Assembly (NCBI GenBank): GCA_905221605.1
Contig: CAJNDS010000957.1
Span: 301,001 to 365,000, forward strand
Reading direction: 5' to 3'
Source of the DNA: Symbiodinium natans
Taxonomy: Eukaryota > Sar > Dinophyceae > Suessiales > Symbiodiniaceae
Length of the DNA: 64,000 nt
Numbering within the stretch: position 1 is the stretch's first letter; every line of letters begins with the position of its first letter. A program made the translations under genes and the position numbers. A model generated the notes under the pieces. The model worked only from the letters and a program-made list of their open reading frames with translations. It did not search any database and was not told where the DNA came from. Below are positions 19,627-31,164 of this stretch, in pieces.

Positions 19627-19822
19627 GCTCCCAAAAAAACACATCGGGGGGAGGGGAGTTTTTTTTTTCTCCGAAATTTGTTTCTGCTCTCTGCCCCAGC
19701 CCCTAGCTCTACATATATACCCTTACTGTCTCCTCGACACATCTGCACACCCATTCTTGCATCTTATGTAAATCATTAAATATATTGACACATATAGTAC
19801 TCGTCTGCACAAATCTCAGAAC
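19237..19822. repeat. Foldback element with long inverted arms
   Basis: The arm from about 19308 to 19490 is repeated in reverse complement from about 19786 down to 19610. Both contain GCTAGGGGCTGGGGCAGAGA, then A-, C- or G-runs. Homology continues with small indels to about 19237 and 19822 (GTGCAGACGAGTA on both sides). The inner part (GGCCATACAA ... GAGGCAGA) is also inverted, so the whole is a palindrome of about 585 bp centred near 19550, with poly-C and poly-G facing each other across the centre. No coding capacity is seen. Confidence 0.85.
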
Positions 19823-20119
19823 GCATGCCACGTGGTTAGATGATAGCTTAGAATACTTTTTCGTGAATCTAGACCTCTGGTTTGTGTGTTGCGGGGTATT
19901 AGTTTGCCATTCTGTGTAATCAACGCTTTCCATACAAGTCTGTATACCAACAGTTAAATATCTTATGGGTTGAGGACTACGAATGCTATGTTTAGTTTCC
20001 ATGAGCACCAACACGAAAAGGTGGCGGCGAGCAGATAAGATTACAAAGCATGCTATATGCATATATGTATAGAGTATGCGTTTGTAGTTTTACTCTTATT
20101 GTTCGTGCTTTTTGGGGGC

Positions 20120-21120
20120 ATTTGCAAGATTAGTAGTGCTAGTGCTCACATGGTTAATGCTAGTCTTATGATTAGCAGTGTTGGCATTCTTCGTAGCGAT
20201 GGTGTCGTTGAAAAACTTAGTCTTACTAGTATCGCTAGAAATTTCTCCTTATGAATTCAATTTCTCCTTATGAATTCCCAAACGTTTTGGGCCTAGCATC
20301 CCACATCTCAATTCCTACACTCCTGTGCTCATAGATTGGGGGGTCCAGCCCCACCTTCAAATTTCCAGAAGTTTTCGGACCCATTTATCTATATTCCACA
20401 GCCTATGCACTTTGGGTGGTGTTATGCCACATTCCACAATATCAAGTTCTGAGGCCCGGCATTCCGTGTTGCAAGATTCCAAGCTGTATACTGTATGGGG
20501 CCCAGGGTCATACTCTGGGAACGGCATCCCATATCCTAAGATTCCACTATTTCGTAGGGCTTTTGTCCTATGACAACGCAAACAAATATTTAGTTGAAGA
20601 TTTAAGCATACGCTATATGAGCACATCTACCTATCTATCTCGGTGACTGCCTGTATACGGGACTGCACGAGACTACCTAATGTTAACGTAGTATTAATAA
20701 AGCCCCTAATATTAAAGTACGTCAGGTGTCCCGGCCGCAATAATAAAGCCCTTGAAATAAAGTACGCCAGTCGGGGCTTGTTGTTTTTTTGGGGGGGTTT
20801 GATTGAAGGGGGGCTCCAAGAAAGGAATCCGTATTCAAAGGGGCCCCTACTCTATTTGGAGGGGTTTGATTGATGGGGGGGGGGGGGGGTTATTATTACT
20901 AGGTCAACATTAGATGAGGGGCCAGCACAAACGCGAATACTGTGAACAAAGGTTGTTATTTCTGGAATTCCGGGGGCTAGGGATTGGAGATTTCTCTATC
21001 TCAAAGTTGTACTTCCTTGGTACTCCCAACCCGTTCGTAGTTTGTCAGTAGTAGTTTTAGCAAGACTAGTACTGGTAGTGCTAGTGCTCGCATCATTGGT
21101 TTTAGTATTTTGATAGGACC
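20120..21120. other. AT-richer non-coding stretch with diverged short repeats
   Basis: Related blocks rich in AGT/GCT (shared TAGTGCTAGTGCTC) occur at about 20130 and 21078. A 20-bp direct duplication (AATTTCTCCTTATGAATTC) lies at about 20240-20278. TAGTATTTTGATAGG at about 21103 recurs as TAGTATTTCGATAGG at about 22083. No exon is supported. Confidence 0.5.
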
Positions 21121-21438
21121 CCTCATTCGGGGGGCGGTGCCAACAGTTCCAGGCATTGCCCTTTCCACTCTGAGGGCATACTGGCATGAGGTGCCTGGTG
21201 CGGGGGATGGCTGACTGTTAGCCATGGTCGGTCGGCGGCCCCTGCTTTTGACATCTGTTGTGAAGTGAATGGAGTCCGAGGAGCCCCCCCCGTTTTCCCT
21301 TTTTTGCCTCGGGTGTTGACGTTTTCGGAACCGGGGGGCGCGGCCAGCCTGAACTCCAACCGGAGGGGGCAATGACGTATCGGAGCCCCTTGAGAAGGCA
21401 GGAGGGATAGCGCCTACGGCATAGTTACCAACTACCCG

Positions 21439-22033
21439 GATCACGGGTCCTAGATTGCCGTGGTGTTTGGGTGTGCGAAAACCTACGTTTTACCTGGGTT
21501 TCTGGAGGATTCCTAAAACAGGAGGCCCAAAAAACAGCAAAAAAACTACTTCGATGTTTACTGAATTGGGGGCTTTGGTGTTAAATGAGATCGTACTTCA
21601 GCCAAAGGCATGGACGCTTGTGACAGCTTTTCTTCTTCCACATCCTTGCGCAGTATGTTGTACAACGAGGCGAAAACGTGGAAAATACCAGTGTTTTGGG
21701 CATCGTCGCAATTGGCATGGACGCTTGTGACAACGTGTCCTGCTCCGCACTGTTGCGCGGTATGTCGTACAACGAGGCAAAATCGCGGTAAATACCAGTG
21801 TCTTGGGCATCGTCGAAATTGGCATGGACGCTTGTGACAACGTGTCTTGTTCCACATCCTTGCGCAGTGTGTTGTACAAAGAAGCGAAAACGCAGCAAAT
21901 ACCCGAGTTTTGTGCATGGAAGCAATATGAATGACGTTCTTATCCCCCCTCCCCCCCCCCCCCCAAAGCCGGAAACAGGCCATAGATTGCCGAAAATGCC
22001 GAAAACCTCGCGGCAATCTAGGACCCGTAATCC
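21439..22033. mobile_element. Non-autonomous DNA transposon (MITE) with 8-bp target duplication
   Basis: The element is 595 bp. Its ends are inverted repeats, GGATCACGGGTCCTAGATTG at the left and GGATTACGGGTCCTAGATTG read inward from the right, with one mismatch over about 23 bp. AACTACCC flanks both sides (21431-21438 and 22034-22041), an 8-bp target site duplication as made by hAT- or P-like transposases. There is no transposase frame inside. It carries three 107-bp tandem repeats. The superfamily is uncertain because the terminal bases are not diagnostic. Confidence 0.88.
21607..21920. repeat. 107-bp tandem repeat, three copies, inside the MITE
   Basis: GGCATGGACGCTTGTGACA starts at 21607, 21714 and 21821. 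Copies differ by about 10-15% by eye and the third is truncated. Since 107 is not a multiple of three, open frames across it are not conserved coding. Confidence 0.92.
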
Positions 22034-22346
22034 AACTACCCACCCAGTTGGCAGTCGCTCCTCACTCACTCACTCACTCACTAGTATTTCGATAGGTATT
22101 CGTAGCATTATTCGCAGCATTGGTGCCGTTAGTATTCTTAATGTGGGGCCAACATACGACCTTTAAAGCACCACATTCACACCTCCAATGTTGGAGCCCA
22201 CCATGCCACTTCCAAAATTCCACACTTCCGTAGCACCAAAAAAACATCTATGGGTAGAGCGGGTGCTTCATGTTACGGGCTTCTCCACATCTCTTCCCTT
22301 TAGGTCTGTCAACTACATTTTTTGGAGCGTTCCCTCATGGCCCCTC

Positions 22347-22388
22347 TATATATATATATATACACCTGTATATATATATATATATAGG
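22347..22388. repeat. TA microsatellite with central palindrome
   Basis: Two TA runs flank ACACCTG, giving an AT palindrome of about 42 bp. Confidence 0.8.
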
Positions 22389-22915
22389 CATTTCAATGTA
22401 GCCCATAGTCTGAATTTTGTACAAGGGTGGTAAAGGGCACAGGCCCGCCTGGCCAGGATGTGGGGGGAGGGTGCCTGGTGGGAGGAAGCTGGAGGAGCGG
22501 GTTGGGGGGCGGCAAAAAAAACACGATTTGTTTGTTGACTTTTTTCAGAGGGCGGGTATTGTCAGCGTCCTACATGGGTGAATGGCGAGGTTTGGGCCTC
22601 CATTCTTTTCAGAGGCCCTTCTGTAGTTTTTCCTTTGAAGATTCTGCACAGGCAGCTTTAGCTTGTTAGGAACCGTCGGAACCGTCCTAACTGAAGTCAT
22701 GAAGCAAGAAACAGTCGAAAATCGAGGGCCCCCATGACGTTGTGTACTCGAATATTAGGAACAGCTTGGAACAACTTTCTTCCCCAGATTCACACATTGA
22801 GGCCCTGGCGTGGAGGTGGGCAGGAAACGGAAGAGGCGGTTGAAGGCCCCTCCGAGGCCTTGTGGCCTTTGCCAAGCCACCAGGGCTTGTGCCGAGTTCG
22901 CCTCTGAAAGCGAAC

Positions 22916-25900
22916 TCAACGAAAGAGCGAAAGCACGAGAATAGCAGCGAGTAGCACAACAGCAACGAACTGATCAGACGTCGGGTCTGTGAGAACAATC
23001 CTAGGAGTCTCAGGCAAAGCGGCGAGCCAGTAGCCCCACTGCCAGCCGCTTTCAAAGTTCAGCTGGCCAAGCATAGGCGCCTGAGCTCTGCGCACTATCG
23101 GCACCCGGCCACGTCAACCCTATCAAATCTAGCAACAAACCCCCGGCTTGCAAAGATCTCTGTTGAGGCTTGAAAGCCGCGGATTCTGGGAAGGCTTCAA
23201 TGTCTCTGACCGTGGCACTGCAGCCGGCATCGCATCCAATGTGTCTGCGTCCTGCTAAATCCGGAGATCTGTAAGGAAACTGTAAGGTCTGTGGGGTCCC
23301 TGGCATTCCTCCGAACTTGCGCCGTCCTCCAAGCGGTCGGATGCGTAGGTTGGCGCTAGAAACAGTGGCACGGAGATGTCGTAGTTGACCCAGTACGCGG
23401 TTTCCTTGAGGAGAGAAGGACAAGAGGAGAGAGAGAGGGAGTCACGTGACCTAAGAAGCCCCACACAGACGCCGAGACAGATGGGGTGAGAGATGGGGTG
23501 TGCATGGGTAGTGCTTTTTGCCCCAAAGCCGCAGGGTAGAAGACCACCGGCCGGCCCTGCTGCAGCAAGAAGCCGGTCCACTCTCCTGGGATTCTCATGC
23601 TCTCGCAACTCAAAAGCGGGAAGAGGGGGGGGGGGGTGGAGGCGGGGGGGCCTCTCAGTCCTCTCAAAGTCTGAGAGAGGATGTCTGCGAGAAATTTCGC
23701 ACCCCTTCCTGGGCCCTTCCCGCCCTTGCCTTCCCCTTACCCTCAATCCACAGGCTTTCAACCCGAGTGCACAGGCCACGTGCTTTTGAAGGCAAGATAT
23801 TCAGGTACGTGGCGAGATGCATCGAGAGCGAGGCACGGTGTTCACCGCAGAATAGAGTGCCCTCTCGCTCTCTTCATTCGGGCACCCTTTTGGGCATGCT
23901 TTTTTGATCCTGAATGCCTCTGAAGGCTCGCAAGTCTGAGAAGTTTGCGTTCCCATACGTCGGAGCTGGGTCCGTCAGGGAGTACGCTTGCACCGTGTGC
24001 GGCATGCTCACCTCGGCTTGGCTACAGAGAGGAGCCTTTTAAAGGGTGAATTCCCAAAAGCCCGGGTGAAGAAGACCACTTCCCCTTGTCCCCCTGCTCT
24101 CGTGGCATCCATTGGGGAGACCCCGTCGGATGAGTGTCGCAGCCCAGCGGCGATCTTGGGGTCCGCGAAATAGTTGACTGGGAGTTCGGCTCAACACTCT
24201 GGCAAAGCAACACAATCGGCCTCTTTTGGACTCTTGTGGACTCTTGGCTGAGCCCAGGGCGATAGTTGAAATTCAGCGGCTCGTCTTGCTTCCCAGGCCT
24301 CCGGCACTTGCACTGCGTACGCTCGTGCACACCGGCCCTCGTAGCAACTCATGACAGCTGCCTGGGGTCTCTGAAGCCCTCTGCATGCTGTTTCGTGGAG
24401 CAGTGGTTCTTGACCAGCAACTTCCGTGGACCCAAAGCCTCCTTGCGGTGATCCGCAGTGACACCGGAGGACCCCCGGATGACTCCCGGAGGCCACGGGT
24501 TTAGACTCAGTGTAACGCAATGACATGAAGGGCATGGTCCTGCGTTTCATTCAGCAGGTGCGTCAGCTCACGGGCATCCAGTCCTGCTGCACAAAGGAAA
24601 ACTCACTTTGCCGGACCTCCAGCACACTTTGCGTCTGTACAACTTTATCACTTCACCTTCACCACTTACAACATTACAAATGCCCCAAGGCGCTACCCCA
24701 AGGATCCCCAAAGCGTGCAAACGCTGAGCCTAACATGGTGGGATGCCACAGTCAATCAACATCTCCCAACCTTTCCTTCAAAGCCAAGCACTCAACCCGA
24801 ATCCTCGTGTGAACTCCGTGCTGCCCAACTCAGTGCCAAGGTGATCGAAGCCGCAGCTCAACAACCACTGCACGCGCTGTCGGACCTGGGGATTGTTCCG
24901 CGGCTGGCCCACGAACAGAAGGCAGAGCATGGCATTGGGGCCATTTTCCACAGGATCTACAGCCAAAAAAGCTTTGAGGTGGAGTCGCGGCGGCCCTCGT
25001 CTGGCCTGCGCCGCATTGTCAGTGGGACTGCGCGTTGGCTTCGGCAGGAGGTTTAGCGCGTGCTGCTGCTTCAAGGTGAGGGGGACGTCGGCGCCAACCT
25101 GCACTGACACTAGCGTTCTCCTTTTTGGATGCTGCCAGCTTGCTCGAATGAAACTACAGAAGTGCACTCTACAACACGACGCATAGACCAATACACCCAC
25201 AGGCCTCCAAACCAAGGTCGTGTGCTGCGTTGACGATGAGACGCAGCCGAGCTTGGCGCTCGGAGCTGGTTTCAAAGTCGGCCTTCACTGTCTTCAACAG
25301 ATTTCCCAAACACGAGGAAAAGCATGACAACGAAAACTACAAAAGAGCCAAGGAAGCTTCACATCATGGGAAAACTGACTGACCGTGTCCTCTTTGGTCC
25401 GCACGTCGGCCAGCAGCATCCACTCCAGGTAATTCTGCTTCTGGGCCAGCATCCATTCCAGATAGTCCTTTCTCTTCTGTTATGTTTTCTCGTCTCTGCC
25501 TAGTGTTCTCATGCTTGCTTTTGGCAATTATTTCCCTAAACCCAGGCTAGCAGGCTCTTTTGCGGACACAGGGACAGATGGAGACGCAGATCGAGACAGA
25601 AAGACTTGAAGAGACCTCGAGAAGAACTCAGAAGGAGGAGCTCTTGCCTGGACAACGCATCCCCCGAAAGTGACACTCTCCCCTCCGCCCCCCTCCCCAC
25701 CCTCCGCCCCCCCTTGGAAAACCTCTCCGCCTCATATGACAATATTGCATCTGCCTTCTTCCGAGCTGCTGGCCTCTTCGCTCTTTTTTCGAAGCCCCGA
25801 GAATCCCATTAGCCTCTGCACACTGACACCCTTATTCGGACCCCACCTTTGCTCCTACATCCTCTCTCACTGTCAGGAGAGGCGAGAGCTCCTCCCAAGC

Positions 25901-27047
25901 GGCCCACGCTTCCCGCCAGCTCTCCCGGGATTTCGTGCTGCCCAGGGCGTCGTAGCCGTTCAAGAAGTTTGTCAATTCCAGTGGGTGCTGTGTGTGGTAG
26001 TGGGTACCTCTCTCCACCAAAAACGGCTTGGGATGACACCTTTCTAGACCTGGGCCACTGCCTACAGCTTGAACTGCAGCTTGCCCTACAGCTTGCCTAC
26101 ACTACACAGCTTGCCTACACTGCCTACAGCTTACCCGTACCCAGGCACCTACACCCTGTGCTGCCAGCCTCGGAAACTCCAGCGAGGCGTCTCGTGGATA
26201 TCCAGGGGTTGCCAGCTTTGCTCCGAAGCTTCGGGAATGACCTCGGATGCGTTTTCCTTCGCAAGACCCGGCGACCCGCACTCGAAGTGATCCCAGCTTG
26301 CTGCCACGGCGCTGGCTTCAGCGGATGCAAGAACCCAAAACCCAGCTGTTGAAGAAACTCATAGAAGGCAAAGCCCACCGCTCGCTTGGTCCTGCCAGGG
26401 ACCGAATGTCACCTCTCAACTCTTTGAGCCCGCCAGATTCCCAGCTTAACCCCGAGAGCCTCCCGGCACAGACCACTAAGATCCGGCCCGAGGCATTGCC
26501 GGCGCGGAGAAGAAAGGATTCGGGAGCAAGAGCTGCCACCTCTTCATCCGACACCAGCAGCCCTTGGCCCACGAGGCCCACTTCACCGTGCAAAAGAACT
26601 CTTGAAACAACAATAAGTTTCCACGCGTCCATCTCGTTGGAGGTACAAGTGCGAGTAAGCCACTTCTCAAAAAGGGTTGCAACACTCGTGTGTTTGAAGG
26701 CACACGTAACTGCGCCTGTCGGTGCAACTTGTTGCCGCCCCAGCATTCTGCTGCGTGTTACTATACAGCCAAGATGGATAACGACTGGCCCAACCGCTGT
26801 GACTGTGATATCTTGTGATTAATCCTCATCACCGCTGGAGACAACAACAAGCAACAAACATCAGAGGGAGATTTGCACGAGACGGTCTGAGCTTGCCGCT
26901 TGTTCCCATGCATGTGGTCGGGCGCTGCGCCCGTCCGTCTACAGGCATGGTATTTGTTTAAGCACGGAATGGAGTAGTGCCGAAGTTTTTAGGGACGACT
27001 GAAGCCTCGTCCATTTGCACGAAATGAAGAACCGGCGTATGATAGCT
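22916..27047 (-). CDS. Unrecognised multi-exon gene(s), C-terminal hydrophobic tail
   Basis: A series of exon-like minus-strand stretches reads, 5' to 3': about 27047-26965 (YHTPVLHFVQMDEASVVPKN), 26600-26500 (HGEVGLVGQGLLVSDEEVAA), 25990-25880 (HTQHPLELTNFLNGYDALGS), 25450-25380 (QKQNYLEWMLLADVRTKED), 25300-25205 (LLKTVKADFETSSERQARLR), 24190-24090 (ELPVNYFADPKIAAGLRHSS), 23985-23925 (YSLTDPAPTYGNANFSDLRA), 23405-23330 (AYWVNYDISVPLFLAPTY), about 23240-23160, and 23075-22916 (GQLNFESGWQWGYWLAALP). The last ends in a hydrophobic segment, FVAVVLLAAILVLSLFR, directly before the stop, as in a tail anchor or GPI signal. The aromatic-rich blocks hint at an enzyme, but I cannot name the family. All exons being one gene is inference. 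Confidence 0.45.
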
Positions 27048-28063
27048 ACAACGCGGTAAGGTGTGGGGATGTGCGGGGGACTGGATCCCATCTGTGCCCA
27101 GGCGAGGTGCGCGCTTCTGGCACCGCGCCCAGCGCCACCAATGCTGTCGAGTCCCACCCGACCTGCAGGCGACGGAAGAGAGCTTTGAAGCAAGAACGGC
27201 ACCCTGCATGTTGCTGGTTCAAGGGCTTGTTCGACTTGCATTCTCAAGAAATGCTCGTCCGCAAGGGCCTTTGAGATCATGCGTGGCGACATCATGTGAG
27301 CACTTTTGGATTGAGGCTGTTCCGCGGTTCTTGCTGCCCTTCGTTTCTTTTAAACCGTTTCGTTTAAAGAGCATTTGCTTAAGCTTCTCTTTGCTTTTTT
27401 GAATTCTTTTTGTTGTGTCTCCCCCCTTTGCCTGGCTCAGCCGCAGCTCCGCGCGGCGCTGCAGGGCCTCGAGGCCCCAGGCAGCACCTCATTGAGGCAG
27501 CAAGAGCAAGCACACCAAGAACAACCCCCCCCCCCCCACCACCCCCAGGCCTGTATCCCAAATAATACACTTTTAATACACCCTCTGAAAACCCTTGAAA
27601 GACCCCTTTTCCTTGTTCTCCTTCTTCTCCTTCTTCTCCTCCTTCTTCCTTCTCTGCCAGGCGGCTAACTGTCGGAGCCGCTCCCGCCAGGCTGAGATGC
27701 ACCAGCCTACGAGAGACTCTCCGTGACATTGTCGCGACTGGACGGAAACACGCGGCAACAGTCCCCCGTCTGCAGCTGAGCTGCAACACGCTCCATAGCA
27801 ACATGGCCATGGCTGAGACTGCGCGCTGCGCTACTGATTTTTGCCTAGTTTGAAACAATACCCAGCTCCATGTGCACTGAGGAGGTCGCGGTGTCTCAAG
27901 CATGTAGACTCGCATAGGTCACGAAAGGGCACTGCTGGCCCTCCAGCGGCACGCTCTTGCGCGCCGAGGTCCTACTCAAGCCCTCCCACAATGGGGGGAG
28001 CGGGCTGGCAGCACCAATACATGCACAAACAGCAACAGCAATATGAGCAAAGGCAATGAACCT

Positions 28064-29720
28064 ACATGATTTCATCAAACTCCAGATTGTCCACTGGCTT
28101 ACCGAATTTCCCATCCGAAGGCACATTGCAGAGAACGCCTTTTTCGTGCATTCATTCAGCTTGAGCTTGACGAGCTAGAATCACTGGAGTCGCTGTCAGA
28201 GCTGGAGGACCTCAGCAATGTTTGTGTCAAGCCGGGAAACTGACAAAGCCGAAGCATTATGCTCCCGACTCCTTCTTCTTTTTCTTCTCCTTCTTCTCCT
28301 TCACATCCTGGAGCAGCCAGGCCAGCACAGCCACACCAAAGGTAGAGATCCCCTCCAAACACATTATTTGCACGACATGCGCCGTCAAAGCTGTGAAGCA
28401 ATACAAACCTACTGTTTCTTTGTGGCAACTCCCGTATCAAATTCATCACTTTATGTGGACAGTCCTGACGCTGCGACCGATCTCTCCCCTCACATAAATC
28501 CAAGAAGCAGATTCTGTAGTGCACTCACTCTGCTCCGGCTACACTCGACAATCGTCGCACTGAAATACAAAAAACGCCCCAAACGAACAGAAGCAACGCT
28601 CTATTTGCGTTTATCAGGCGGGAGATCGGAGGACCTAGAACTCGCGGGCGAGCTTCTATCCACATGAAGTCAAAATTTGGGCGCTTGCACATGTGCTCAC
28701 CCCTTCACCCCTTCAACGACATCCCTGGTGCTTCCTGTGCCCCCCAATGAAGTGCATCTTCCCCTTGCCTTCTCGGTCTTGGCCTTCTTCTCCGGTGGCG
28801 CTGCAGCGGAATCTTTCCTTCACAGCCGAGAGAAGCTTGAGCTGAGAGAAGAGGTCGAGAAGGAAGGAGATGACAGAAGAAATGAAGACGCGAAAAACGC
28901 AAGCCGAAGGGGAAAAAAAGTGGTGAAAAAAACGAACACCTGAGGCTCCCTGCTTTTGGCCAAAGCGCAGGCGGTCATCACCTCGCTCCGCTCTCTGCTC
29001 TGATGACGCTGATGATGACAAAAAGCAAAATAGCAACCCCAAAGCAAGCCACACCATACCGCGCACACCCTCGAGAAGCTAGCAGCTACCTCTCGCTTCT
29101 GAACCGCGCCTAGGAAGGCGTTGAAGGGCACCTCAGGCGCCTCCCAAGCTCCCAGGCTCAAGAACCCAAAAAAGAGTCTCTCGGCCCCTTCTGACCCTTT
29201 TTGTAAAGCAACAGGAGCAGCTAGCTTTGAGGTTTGAAGGATGTCGTGTTGAGGGTGTTGCAGCAGGGGACATGCTCATTCGGTGTTGTGCCGTGTTGTG
29301 AGAACTCAACACTGACCAAGCGTGTTTGCAAAGATGAAAAATCTCTTAAGCGTATTTGGGCATGCTTCAGGACAGCGACTCATGCTGCACAAGCATGCAC
29401 AACCCACGGTGAGAGAAAAACATCACACATGGAAACAGAGTGCTTGTCTTCAACTCGCTCTTGTCTCGGCCGTAGAGCCTCGGATCACCTCCGTTGCACT
29501 GTGCTGTTATGTGTGTTTTGTGTTGTTTTTCCAGAACAAAGAGCCCCCCAACGCCCAAAGCCCCACAACCCCCAAAGCCCCCAAAGCCCCACGCCAAATC
29601 ATCTGACTCCTTCCACCTTTCTCAGCACATCGGAACACATCGCATGGGAGCACATCGGAGCAATGAGCCTCTTCTTCCAGGAAGGCCTGCTTGAAGCGCT
29701 TCTGCTTGAGCTGCCGTGAG
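28064..29720 (-). CDS. Unrecognised gene with basic N-terminal part and Ser/Asp-rich C-terminal part
   Basis: Exon-like stretches on the minus strand: about 29715-29660 (RQLKQKRFKQAFLEEE, GC donor), about 29150-29096 (WEAPEVPFNAFLGAVQKRE, GT donor), about 28800-28765 (PPEKKAKTEK, GC donor), about 28235-28160 (LTQTLLRSSSSDSDSSD, then a Ser run) and about 28140-28064 (SDGKFGKPVDNLEFDEIM, stop TAG). Basic and Ser/Asp-rich segments suggest a nuclear or RNA-associated protein, but nothing diagnostic is present. How the last two pieces join is unclear. Confidence 0.4.
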
Positions 29721-29739
29721 GCACTGGCACGGACCTGTC

Positions 29740-31160
29740 ATATGAAAGCCTTTGGTACTGTTTTCTTTACAGGTACGTCACGTTTGCCAGGGAGTGGCTT
29801 TCGCAAGAGCATGGGCTGAAACTAGGCCTGGTAGGTGCTGCCGTTCTTGCACTCGTAGGTCCAGTGTCCAGGGGCTAGACACTGCTGACCTCATCCGCAT
29901 CTCGGGGTGTAGTCATCGCTGTCTGGAAGTCTGAAGCCGACCGTGTTTCTACTGCCATGTAGATGCCATACCCTTTGCATGCAACGGCTGGCCGTGGGAC
30001 GCATGCGTCGTCCAGGATCTTCGGCAGTGCCGGCTGTGTTCACGAAACCATTAAATAAGGAAGCAAGCGGCGGATTGCAGAGAGGTTATGCCTGCTTATA
30101 CACCACCTACTGTTGGGCTTTGCAAGAGCACTCGACTCGCACGCTGTTCTCCTGCTCTCCTTTCTTGGCACCCGCGCACAAGTCAGCTCACGTCAGAAAC
30201 ACTGTGGAAAGGGTGCCTGAAGCTCTCTGAGACCCCGGGCAGATGATCTTCGCCTTGTTCACCGCTGCGCTGGCGCCTGCCACTGAAAAACAAAACGGCC
30301 GCGCTTTGAAGTCAAGATGGCTCAAGATGCCTAGCATCGTGGCCCAGCGCACCTCAGACCCGCAGGTGGCTACTGGAGGCCCAAGAACACTCCCAGCACT
30401 CCGAAACAGCCAAAGGGCACTCAAACTCCGGAAGCTTGTGCCGAGGTCCTGGCGAGGCGGAACTTCTCGCCAGCCTCGCCAACCTCGCCAACCTCACACC
30501 CTTGGCCGCTCCTTTTGAGGCCCTTTTGCCCTGCTGTCCCAGGGGCGCGGCGCTAGCTGCGGAAGCGGAAAGCAATGAGAAGGCAGACAAGGCAAAAGGT
30601 TTCAAGTAGACATTGCGACATGGGATGACATGGGTCTCGACAAGGCTTGCCGCAAGCTGTGGGCAAGGGCTTCTCTGTTCTCCGACGCACGGTTCGCAGC
30701 TCGCTATCTCAGACTGCTTTTCCCAGTCTTCGAATCCGGATGCCAACCCCGGAAGGACACGTCCGCCATTTGGAGGCCTCGATAAATTTGAGGCCTCGGA
30801 CCGTCTCCAAGCATCCTGCGGCAACCCAAAACCCTACTGGACTTCTGGAACTTTTCTGCTAGACTTGCGCTCTTCTTTCAGGATCTCTCTCGCACATCAA
30901 CCCATTGAAAGCCGCGTGCGTCAGGCCAGATGAGCCTCGGCCCTGAACATCAGCCTGGTGCACGCATCTCCACTATCATGCTCTTTTCGCTCACGGGGCC
31001 CGACGGATCCCACCTCTCTCGGATGCCAAGATGATCTTGGACACCTCGGCTGCTGCCACGTCTTTTTGTTCAGGCGCAACACAAAGGCCCCTCTGCAGAG
31101 AGTCTTGCGTGTAGAGACGAGCAAAATAATAAGAGCATCTTCACACTGGCACGAGAACGA
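29740..31160. other. No gene assigned
   Basis: This stretch lies downstream of the RFC2 stop codon in the direction of transcription. A minus-strand stretch near 30620-30730 (CVGEQRSPCPQLAASLVETH) could be an exon, but no splice partners or family were found. Confidence 0.35.
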
Positions 31161-31164
31161 AGGC

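Noticed and set aside
27896-28075. Signal-peptide-like minus-strand frame MKSCRFIAFAHIAVAV
   Set aside because: It overlaps, in another frame, the more protein-like end SDGKFGKPVDNLEFDEIM with a stop at 28064, and its downstream part is low-quality.
30310-30335. GATGGCTCAAGATG, resembling a spliced-leader end followed by ATG
   Set aside because: It lies on the plus strand, against the direction of all genes, matches fewer bases of the leader than the Rpt4 site, and no coding region follows.
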